Made by a program: the position numbers and the translations under genes. DNA of 64,000 nucleotides from Nectonema munidae (taxonomy: Eukaryota; Nematomorpha; Nectonematoida; Nectonematidae), in NCBI GenBank assembly GCA_030549495.1, contig JAUIRK010000097.1, positions 591,001 through 655,000 of the forward strand, read 5' to 3'. The notes beneath the pieces were generated by a model. It was not told where the DNA came from. It ran no database searches and was given only the letters and a program-made list of their open reading frames with translations. This document shows positions 41,559 to 51,500 of this stretch, piece by piece. The number at the start of each line of letters is the position of its first letter. Position 1 is the stretch's first letter.

Positions 41559-42914
41559 GGAGTCGATGAAAATGTTATTGGCCTTTCTTTTGATACTACT
41601 TCGTCAAACACAGGTTTGCATTCAGGTGCGTGTGCAATGATTCAACTTAAACTAAGCAAAGACTTGCTTCATTTTGCTTGTAGACACCATATCATAGAGT
41701 TAATAACAGCAGCAGCATTTAATGCTCTTTTTGGTAAATCAAATGCCCCTGAAGTACTTCTCTTTATGCGATTCATGCAAGAATGGAATAATATAAATCA
41801 CGCAAGCTACTTAACAGGTTTAGGTGATAGCTTTATAGCTTCAAAGATTAAAACCTACAAAGATGAGATAGTTAATTTTGCGAAAAATTACCTGGAATTT
41901 AAACATCCAAGAGATGACTACAGAGAACTATTGGAGCTATCAATTATCTTTCTTGGTGATATTCCATCTCGTAAATTTAGATTTTTGTCTCCGGGTGCAA
42001 TTCATCATGCTAGATGGATGGCAAAAGTTATTTATTCAATGAAAATTTGGATGTTTCAAAATCAATTTAGATTAACTAAGTCTGAAAAAAAAATCTTGGA
42101 GATTTTTGTTTATTTTCAGTTATTTTCTATCTTAGAGCTTGGTTTTTGACTCCAATAGCAGTTTCAGCACCACTTAATGATTTATGTCTTTTAAAAGAGC
42201 TTCACAACTACAGAAAAAATAATAATAAAGTTTCTGAAGCAACAACTAGAAAACTTGGATTGCATTTATGGTACTTATCAGAACAGCTCGTAGCCTTAGC
42301 TTTTTTCGATTCAAATGTTTCAGTGGAAACAAAGCGTGAAATGATCAAATCCTTTTTTTAAAGAAGGAAAAGACAAACCTCTCAAAAGAATCAAGATTCC
42401 TGACGAATTAATACCTGATATCAAATTAGAAGATTTTGTTACTAAAAACACAATGAACTTTTTTGAAATGTTGCACATTGATCATGGTTTTTTGAAAGAC
42501 GACCCTCAAGTATGGCATGAGAATGAAGAGTTTCTTAAAGGACTAAAACTTGTTCAAAGTATTCAAGTCACAAATGACAATGCCGAACGTGGAGTAGCTC
42601 TCGTTCAACAATACAACCGAATGCTCACCCAAAAGGATGATCAGTTTCAATTTATTCTTCAAGTTGTTTCGGAGCATAGGCTACAATTTCCTGATGAAAA
42701 GAAATCTACTTGAATTCAAAAAGGGAACTCCGAATGAACATCTTCAAAAAATCTAGTGTTTGAGCTACCAACAAACGTGTTTGCTTTTCAATAAAACTTT
42801 GTGTGTGTGTTTATTATATACAAATAAATCAATTTTCACCCTAGGAAAAGTAATTTTCCCAAAATTAAAAATATTCAAAAAATAAGGACCACCCTAGTGA
42901 CCCCTCGTCTAAAC

Positions 42915-45900
42915 AAAAGGGATCTAATGACCCGTGATGTCAATAAAATAATTGCTAAAATTAAAATATTCAAATCCCGATCCGGTTGTTAGAAGTAAAT
43001 AAATGTTTTCACCACAAACTTCACTAGTGGGCTGAATAAGGAAGAAAGAAATAGATATCTTTGAGTGTGCAAAAATCTACTGAGCAGAGAGAAAATGAAT
43101 ATTAGCAATGCGTGACCAATAGCAAAAAGAAGCGCTGCAAAATTTCCTTGTATGTATATTTGTCAAATTCAATTTTGTACAAACAATTTTTGGCCACTCT
43201 TATTATTCCACTTTTTAAGAAGGAAGCGGTCTTCATGATGTCCCCCAACCGTTGTCGTTGTTGTACCCTAGTGTTATTCTTATATTTTAAATATTTGTAA
43301 ATGTCTTTAATAATGTGAGCTTTTTCATTTTAGTTTTAAGCATGAAAAAACGCTTATACGAATTTTACCCAAAAAAGGGAAGACGATCAAATTGCACATC
43401 TAAAGTTAAAGGGATCAGAAATAAAGAAGCATATGCCCGTATGTCGTATAAATCGTCCCCAAATTTAGGAAAAAAATGTTGGAATTCAATGCACGTTCGC
43501 TGTATGCACTTTTAAAGAGGTAAAAGTTATACTTTAATTCATGAGGAAAAATATAAAAGTTTATGAATATGTTGTATAGCTAGTAGAGTTGAGACGACAA
43601 AAGATACATTCCTTAAGCATGGTCTTCAAATTTGCTTCGCATTTGAAAGTCGGTATTCTGTGTTGGTTATAAAAGTTGAAGGCGATATCATTTTTGGAAA
43701 AAAATTTATGTCACGGGTATATAAACTAGCATCAACATTGGCGTACTAAGTCTAAAATAGCATATGGTAGACTACGCACAAAATGTAAAAGTAAACAGAA
43801 TAGGAAGAGTTTTTGGCTGGATTGGCATTTAAGCAGAAGACCTTAGTTAATGAATTAAATCAAGTGATAAATCTTACCCTTTGAATATCAGGGTGACACC
43901 GCTGGCCAAAAATGACAATAGATAATTCCATTGAAAATAGCACAAAATTCCCGTCCTCAAATTCAATCAGTTAAAAAGTTAATTTTATGAAAAAACACCA
44001 AACACTAGTTTGTAAGAAAACTTATTCTTTGATTCGTCATGTTCACATTTGATTAACTTTAAAAAAAGGTATTGTTGATTTTGTCTAAAAAATAGGACGC
44101 CATATATCATTAATATCTGCTAAATTGGATTTTTGAGAAAAATATACCTTTAATTAATAAATAGTGTCGCATTTCAAATCTGAAATACTAATTAGCAGTT
44201 TTAAATAAATATACATCATCTAACAAGGATGAAAATATAAAACAAAAAAGTATAATGAAAGCATCAATTATCTATTGTAAAATTAAGGAGTTAGCGCCTC
44301 AATTAAAATAAAAGGTGTGCACTGGCTATCTCTTTAGCTCATGGACCACCATAATTTTGATGCCATAAGCTCACGTTTCTTTTTCAGTACACTTTTAATT
44401 TAAATCACACGATTTTCATTTTTAGGACACTGCTGTTAAACTACTCATCAAAGGCTTTTTAATCGTCAGTTTCAATTGATGCAAACGATTTCTTGATTTT
44501 AGGGTACAGTCAAATAGCTTAGCTTAAAAGAAGGGATATTAAAAAGAGACGTACGTGAAGTGCAACCAAAGAAAAAACATTCCATCCAAGAAGAAATATC
44601 AATTTTTCTGGGTTTTCATGCTTTACCTGGGAAAATAGAATAAAGTAAATCTGATCTAGAAGTTCATTGATGAGGTATAGAATAAATAAGAGATTACCAA
44701 ACATTTTCTATCTTAGAATGATGAAGTATTTCAGCTTTCATCCTATACTGTCACAGAGTGCCGTTTTTGAGTTAAAAGAGTTAATAACGTTATGATGAGT
44801 TTCAGGTTTGGGTCCAAACTCTTTATTCCACGAAATTAGATTCTATTAATGGGATGTATTTTGGAAGATAAGTATATCAAGGACCAATTTGTGTTCATCA
44901 ATATTTAGTATCGGTTAATCTTCATCCATTTTTTGACTTATTTCGGATATTTATTCTTATTCTAAAAAAATTGTTTTTATATCTACCTGTTATGTTTTAA
45001 CCAGAGAAAGAGTAAAGAAGGTATAATTTATTGAAAGCCAAAGAAGAAGTGTGTGTACAAACATACTAGTATTTATACACTGGAAAGATTCTATACAAAT
45101 CTTCCAGTAACAACCCTAATCAAATGAATGGACTTTTGTAAGAAAATCTTTCCGTTGATTTGATAGATTCTTTTATAATTTGCATGCACTTTGGAAGAGG
45201 TAAACAATTTTCCACTGTTGCTGAGGGAAAATTGTGCAAACGCGTGATTTGCATAAGCTACTTTTATAGCACTAACTTTACAAACTTCAAGAAAATCATC
45301 AAGGTTAGCAGAAAAAGAACGAATAAATGAAATGAATTTCATCTTCATTCAACTTTAAAAGTTCCCAGAGTTTTGATTGTTGGCATGTCCCTTTTGTTCA
45401 AAAATATATTTTAACAAATATCAAGCCAAAACACTATTTGTTTAGTGATTTCTAAAACACTTAATTAATGTTTAAAGTTTACAATTTTTGATTGATATAT
45501 ATCATTTTTGAATGAAAAATAAATTTTTAATTCTACGATCTATCATTTTTGCACTTTTTCATAGAGTCACTATTTAAGGTGTTTCGCCCTTGAATATTAT
45601 GGTTTATAGAACAGGGTTTTTAAAAATAAAAATACCTTATGTACTCAATTTGCTCTTTTATCTACTGCCTATAAAACTAACTCCAATGCAGATGATTGTG
45701 AGCTGAAACAAACACTTCCATTTTTTTATTCACTGTTTTAAAGATGGCTTGTACTTTTCCGCTATTCCGTTTAAGAGTGTTTTAATGGTTCTGTCAATCA
45801 CATAGAACTAACTTTCATACGATATTTTATACTTCCTATTGAACTTGTCACAAACGCATAACATTTCAACAAAAAGTAGAACAAAATAATTAAAAAATTA

Positions 45901-46930
45901 GGTAAAAATTTTGAATAGTAAAAAATGAATTATTAAAAAGAAATATTTTTATAGTTCTCCAATTTTTAATCAATAAAATTGGTATACAGTAGATCCACTA
46001 TAACGCCAGGGATCTTGGCTCCCTTTTTTATGGTCATATAACGGGTGTTCAGGTAGATCGGATTATAACTGGGGTTCGTGGGTTGGTCCCCCCATCCGCG
46101 TTATAAAGGATCTGCTCTTATTCGTAATTAAAGCGATGAAATCGCATAAATATATGCAGTCAAGAGGCAATTTTCTGTGACCATGCGTTCCTGAAAAAAA
46201 GACGGATCTTCGAGGATGACGGAAAATTAAAACAATATTTAGAACAAAAAACATTTTATTGTAATATTTTATTACTATTACATTACCCGATAAATTAGAA
46301 ATGATTTAAGGATAACCAGTTGTTGTCAGATGATAAGTAAACATAAATAAATCTTAAGATGAGTTTAAAAATTTAATTATTGATTATTATTATTATTAAT
46401 TCCGATAATAACATTTAAAGAGCCATGTAGTACACAAAAAAATTCTACACATATAATTTATTATTTAAAATTGCTCAGTATATATGAGTGAAATTTCACA
46501 AAATTTTTAAAACAATTCTATTTTTATATTCTTCATTAAATTAAGGAATTGATAAATAGGTAAATTTTATGATTTTAAAATTATAAAACATTAAAGTTAT
46601 AGTATGTTAAAAATGGCTAAATAATATTATCCATCGATAGTATGAAGGCATCTGACTTCGACACAAGAAAATTTTAGGTGTAACTTTTCTCCTACAGCCT
46701 TGCCAGACCACTAATTTAGATGCGCGATAAATTACGAGCCTGTGCCCTCGGTTTCTTTCGTTTCCTTCAGCGCTTTATTTAGATAGGCGTTTTGTGTGCG
46801 TTTTTTTTGTAGTGTGATGAGTGGGTTTAAGTGTAACGTATAGGAGTTCAATGGCAGGCTAATAAGCCAATACGTTTTGTGTGGGTATTTTTGTGGTGTG
46901 ATGATGTGTTTATTTTCTCGAATATGATTG
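42915..46930. other. AT-rich region without recognised genes
   Basis: Four kilobases read on both strands. A piggyBac-like left end (TTACCCTTTGAATATCAGGG) lies at 43874, resembling that at 17661. A small TIR element lies at 45987-46117. Open frames up to about 85 codons (for example minus strand 45091-45348) show no family features. The base composition turns slightly less AT-rich at 46680-46930, upstream of the next gene. Confidence 0.4.
45987..46117. mobile_element. 131-bp pogo-like MITE
   Basis: CAGTAGATCCACTATAACG follows TA. The right end reads, in reverse complement, GAGCAGATCCTTTATAACG and is followed one base later by TA. The CAGTAGA start resembles pogo/Tigger ends, including the Tigger at 28550-31170. 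A fragment of a related right end lies at 16528-16555. Confidence 0.55.
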
Positions 46931-47063
46931 GTTGGTTATGACAGACATAACGTGCACGTTAGAACCAATCAAAATTGATTATTATTTTGGATACTTGTTA
47001 TTTGTATTAACAATTCATTCTTCATACTTTTTATATGATGTATCACCACTTCATTCTGTAAAA

Positions 47064-48005
47064 ATGAGTAAAACATTGTTTTTAATTATTTTTCTTTTGA
47101 TAAATATGTCTAGCGTAGTAAGACAAAATACATTATCAAATGAAAAGATGAGCATTTGCAAGGCTTCAAATCCACAAAATAGACTTGAAGAAACAACAAA
47201 ACAGAATAATAGGACACCTAATGATAAAAATAAAGTATATTTAGAAACGAACTATAAAAATTGCAAAGAGAAATCAGAGCCCCCGCCAATAGAAAAGAAA
47301 GCAGAAGGGTATAAAGAAAAAAATAAAGAATATGGCAATAAAGAAATTAAAAGGAATAATGTTTATAATTCTAATGCTATTTATAAGTTACAAGAATTTA
47401 AAAATATTGTTCATAGAAAGGACATTCATAATAAAAATGATAACGATTTATATGGAGATGATGATAATGATTTTTATGAAGAGCATTATGGTAATGATGA
47501 AGGCGAGGATGATGATGAGGATAATGTCAATGATGACTCTAAAAATATTAAAAAAATTAAGCATAGCAAAAAATCGAAACATTCATTCAGGAAAAATATC
47601 CACTTTAAAAAAAAATCTAAAAAGGCTTTAAAAGAAAAAAAGAAGAAGAAAAGAAGTTATAAAAAAATATTGAGCGAATATGAAAAAAAATTGAAAAACT
47701 TAGAAGAAAACCCAATACAATTCTCTGATATTATAAGTTATATAAAAAACACAGTTTACTATAAGAAAGCATGTCAAATAATCAAATATATCTTGATATG
47801 GACCGTGGTTAGTACAACTCTCTTTTTGGCTTTAATGATATGTCTTTGCGTACGTGTACAAAGAGGTTTGGCGCTGCTTTATGATGAACCTCCAGGAATA
47901 TATATTAATAAAAAGACCAATGTCACTGAGCAATACGAACCAAGTCAGCGCGATATACAATTGCATAGTGAGCTCCAAGAAGCCTTTTATAAAATCTTTA
48001 GATAA
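47064..48005 (+). CDS. Secreted/single-pass membrane protein with acidic and Lys-rich tracts, unknown family
   Basis: Intact single-exon frame of 313 residues. The start at 47064 gives a clear signal peptide (MSKTLFLIIFLLINMSSVVR). An in-frame ATG at 46938 would add 42 residues with another hydrophobic stretch and is less likely. Residues 22-126 are polar (Asn, Lys, Glu). Residues 127-159 are very acidic (Asp/Glu/Asn, e.g. GEDDDEDNVNDDSK). Residues 160-216 are Lys-rich and probably helical (KKALKEKKKKKRSYKK). One membrane helix lies at about 242-263 (LIWTVVSTTLFLALMICLCV), then a 50-residue tail (DEPPGIYINKK). This predicts a type I membrane protein with a charged outer region. No known domain is recognised. 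Absence of introns and low complexity suggest a fast-evolving, lineage-restricted gene. Confidence 0.65.
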   Translation: MSKTLFLIIFLLINMSSVVRQNTLSNEKMSICKASNPQNRLEETTKQNNRTPNDKNKVYLETNYKNCKEKSEPPPIEKKAEGYKEKNKEYGNKEIKRNNVYNSNAIYKLQEFKNIVHRKDIHNKNDNDLYGDDDNDFYEEHYGNDEGEDDDEDNVNDDSKNIKKIKHSKKSKHSFRKNIHFKKKSKKALKEKKKKKRSYKKILSEYEKKLKNLEENPIQFSDIISYIKNTVYYKKACQIIKYILIWTVVSTTLFLALMICLCVRVQRGLALLYDEPPGIYINKKTNVTEQYEPSQRDIQLHSELQEAFYKIFR

Positions 48006-48089
48006 ATTTAACTTACAAAAAATGGACAAGCCTTTTAAAGAACAGGACATTGATTGCCAATTTGAAGAAAAATTTTCAGATAATTAGAT

Positions 48090-48507
48090 ATTTATTCAGT
48101 CATTTGGGTTCAATGTTAAATATTGTATTTAGATTTTTAAAAGTTGAGATAAGTGTGGAAAAAGCATTGCTTATAGGGCAACAATGAGTGGCTAGCAACC
48201 ATGACACCCCGTCTTTGAGCCGATAATACCGATCAAATATTTATATTTGAGAGGGGGGACCCTAATGCTTTTCCTAGAAAATAGAAAGAAACATTTTAGA
48301 TATTGGATAATTTCTTCTAAAGACCATATGGAAAGGGTTGTATTAGAGGACTCATTGGTAATACAGGCAAACCTCATTTATCCAACAGCAGATTATTATT
48401 ATAGATGTAAATGATTGAAACAACATAGTTTCAAAAAAACATTATTTAGAATTATTGCATAAAAAATCTTCCATGACACTTTGCTTGTAGCTTACTCGTT
48501 TTACATT
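48090..48507. other. Spacer between the membrane-protein gene and the satellite
   Basis: About 420 bp of AT-rich sequence with no recognised feature. The satellite starts abruptly after CGTTTTACATTT. Confidence 0.5.
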
Positions 48508-51500
48508 TCGGAACAGAATAGGACTATTGCAAGACTGCATGTCGTAAGAGGCGACTAAAAACATCAATACTAGAGAAATTCTGTATAGTCTCGGAACAGA
48601 ATAGGACTATTGCAAGACTGCATGTCGTAAGAGGCGACTAAAAACATCAATACTAGAGAAATTCTGTATAGTCTCGGAAAAGAATAGGACTATTGCAAGA
48701 CTGCATGTCGTAAGAGGCGACTAAAAACATCAATAATAGAGAAATTCTGTATAGTCTCGGAACAGAATAGGACTATTGCAAGACTGCATGTCGTAAGAGG
48801 CGACTAAAAACATCAATACTAGAGAAATTCTGTATAGTCTCGGAACAGAATAGGACTATTGCAAGACTGCATGTCGTAAGAGGCGACTAAAAACATCAAT
48901 AATAGAGAAATTCTGTATAGTCTCGGAACAGAATAGGACTATTGCAAGACTGCATGTCGTAAGAGGCGACTAAAAACATCAATAATAGAGAAATTCTGTA
49001 TAGTCTCGGAACAGAATAGGACTATTGCAAGACTGCATGTCGTAAGAGGCGACTAAAAACATCAATAATAGAGAAATTCTGTATAGTCTCGGAACAGAAT
49101 AGGACTATTGCAAGACTGCATGTCGTAAGAGGCGACTAAAAACATCAATACTAGAGAAATTCTGTATAGTCTCGGAAAAGAATAGGACTATTGCAAGACT
49201 GCATGTCGTAAGAGGCGACTAAAAACATCAATAATAGAGAAATTCTGTATAGTCTCGGAACAGAATAGGACTATTGCAAGACTGCATGTCGTAAGAGGCG
49301 ACTAAAAACATCAATACTAGAGAAATTCTGTATAGTCTCGGAAAAGAATAGGACTATTGCAAGACTGCATGTCGTAAGAGGCGACTAAAAACATCAATAA
49401 TAGAGAAATTCTGTATAGTCTCGGAACAGAATAGGACTATTGCAAGACTGCATGTCGTAAGAGGCGACTAAAAACATCAATAATAGAGAAATTCTGTATA
49501 GTCTCGGAACAGAATAGGACTATTGCAAGACTGCATGTCGTAAGAGGCGACTAAAAACATCAATAATAGAGAAATTCTGTATAGTCTCGGAACAGAATAG
49601 GACTATTGCAAGACTGCATGTCGTAAGAGGCGACTAAAAACATCAATAATAGAGAAATTCTGTATAGTCTCGAAACAGAATAGGACTATTGCAAGACTGC
49701 ATGTCGTAAGAGGCGACTAAAAACATCAATAATAGAGAAATTCTGTATAGTCTCGGAACAGAATAGGACTATTGCAAGACTGCATGTCGTAAGAGGCGAC
49801 TAAAAACATCAATAATAGAGAAATTCTGTATAGTCTCGGAACAGAATAGGACTATTGCAAGACTGCATGTCGTAAGAGGCGACTAAAAACATCAATAATA
49901 GAGAAATTCTGTATAGTCTCGGAACAGAATAGGACTATTGCAAGACTGCATGTCGTAAGTGGCGACTAAAAACATCAATAATAGAGAAATTCTGTATAGT
50001 CTCGGAACAGAATAGGACTATTGCAAGACTGCATGTCGTAAGAGGCGACTAAAAACATCAATAATAGAGAAATTCTGTATAGTCTCGGAAAAGAATAGGA
50101 CTATTGCAAGACTGCATGTCGTAAGAGGCGACTAAAAACATCAATAATAGAGAAATTCTGTATAGTCTCGGAACAGAATAGGACTATTGCAAGACTGCAT
50201 GTCGTAAGAGGCGACTAAAAACATCAATACTAGAGAAATTCTGTATAGTCTCGGAAAAAAATAGGACTATTGCAAGACTGCATGTCGTAAGAGGCGACTA
50301 AAAACATCAATAATAGAGAAATTCTGTATAGTCTCGGAACAGAATAGGACTATTGCAAGACTGCATGTCGTAAGAGGCGACTAAAAACATCAATACTAGA
50401 GAAATTCTGTATAGTCTCGGAAAAGAACAGGACTATTGCAAGACTGCATGTCGTAAGAGGCGACTAAAAACATCAATAATAGAGAAATTCTGTATAGTCT
50501 CGGAACAGAATAGGACTATTGCAAGACTGCATGTCGTAAGAGGCGACTAAAAACATCAATAATAGAAAAATTCTGTATAGTCTCGGAACAGAATAGGACT
50601 ATTGCAAGACTGCATGTCGTAAGAGGCGACTAAAAACATCAATAATAGAGAAATTCTGTATAGTCTCGGAACAGAATAGGACTATTGCAAGACTGCATGT
50701 CGTAAGAGGCGACTAAAAACATCAATAATAGAGAAATTCTGTATAGTCTCGGAACAGAATAGGACTATTGCAAGACTGCATGTCGTAAGAGGCGACTAAA
50801 AACATCAATAATAGAGAAATTCTGTATAGTCTCGGAACAGAATAGGACTATTGCAAGACTGCATGTCGTAAGAGGCGACTAAAAACATCAATAATAGAGA
50901 AATTCTGTATAGTCTCGGAACAGAATAGGACTATTGCAAGACTGCATGTCGTAAGAGGCGACTAAAAACATCATTTACTAGAGAAATTCTGTATAGTCTC
51001 GGAAAAGAATAGGACTATTGCAAGACTGCATGTCGTAAGAGGCGACTAAAAACATCAATAATAGAGAAATTCTGTATAGTCTCGGAACAGAATAGGACTA
51101 TTGCAAGACTGCATGTCGTAAGAGGCGACTAAAAACATCAATACTAGAGAAATTCTGTATAGTCTCGGAAAAGAATAGGACTATTGCAAGACTGCATGTC
51201 GTAAGAGGCGACTAAAAACATCAATACTAGAGAAATTCTGTATAGTCTCGGAACAGAATAGGACTATTGCAAGACTGCATGTCGTAAGAGGCGACTAAAA
51301 ACATCAATAATAGAGAAATTCTGTATAGTCTCGGAACAGAATAGGACTATTGCAAGACTGCATGTCGTAAGAGGCGACTAAAAACATCAATAATAGAGAA
51401 ATTCTGTATAGTCTCGGAACAGAATAGGACTATTGCAAGACTGCATGTCGTAAGAGGCGACTAAAAACATCAATAATAGAGAAATTCTGTATAGTCTCGG

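Larger units (their letters stand above)
38149..42713 (+). pseudogene. Divergent hAT-like transposase, broken and interrupted twice
   Basis: It starts MARITRTQTELYLLGQP. N-terminal region: VSDIWNKARIPTSRKD, NCVNKLEKLHLCW, FDIAHADAL. Then FVVHWDGKLMADL (candidate D1, 39360), FDTTSSNTGLHSGAC (candidate D2, 41590) and HFACRHHIIELI (C-x-x-H, 41670), comparable to the TDNAxN…CxxHxLxL of hAT transposases. IHHARWMAKVIYS (41998) compares with hAT TRWNS, and the C-terminal TNDNAERGVALVQ (42574) holds the candidate catalytic Glu. Stop TGA at 42711-42713. About five frameshifts by eye, plus the two insertions. Residue similarity to textbook hAT proteins is low; placement rests on motif order, ends and target duplication. 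I recall similar unannotated proteins in arthropods and cnidarians but could not check. Confidence 0.65.
37741..42896 (+). mobile_element. 5.16 kb divergent hAT-like DNA transposon with clear ends
   Basis: The ends TAGGGTGGTTCTTATTTT and (reverse complement) TAGGGTGGTCCTTATTTT are inverted repeats, 17 of 18 matching. The direct flank GTGACCCC appears at 37733-37740 and 42897-42904: an 8-bp target duplication. The first five bases fit the hAT terminal consensus YARNG, and 8-bp duplications are the hAT rule. The element holds a broken transposase (38149-42713) and two younger insertions (38659-38964 and 39548-41558). Without these and their duplications it is about 2.8 kb, the size of an autonomous hAT. 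An AATAAA follows the transposase stop near 42792. Confidence 0.85.
37577..42906. mobile_element. Small hAT element interrupted near its right end
   Basis: The left terminus CAGAGGTCGCCAAAC (37577) and the right terminus GTATGGTGACCCCTC, which is split by the insertion and ends at 42906, are inverted repeats with three or four differences. Flanks GTCTAAGT (37569-37576) and GTCTAAAC (42907-42914) look like a worn 8-bp duplication. Without the 5.16 kb insertion and its extra duplication copy it would be only about 165 bp. Confidence 0.6.

Noticed and set aside
44988-45112. Short LTR-like stretch (TGTTA…TAACA ends with TATA-like and AATAAA-like motifs on the minus strand)
   Set aside because: No matching target duplication, no second LTR and no recognisable internal domains. 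The motifs are easy to find by chance in AT-rich DNA.
48508-48600. Possible hammerhead ribozyme in the satellite
   Set aside because: Neither strand has the CTGANGA…GAAA core in the right arrangement.
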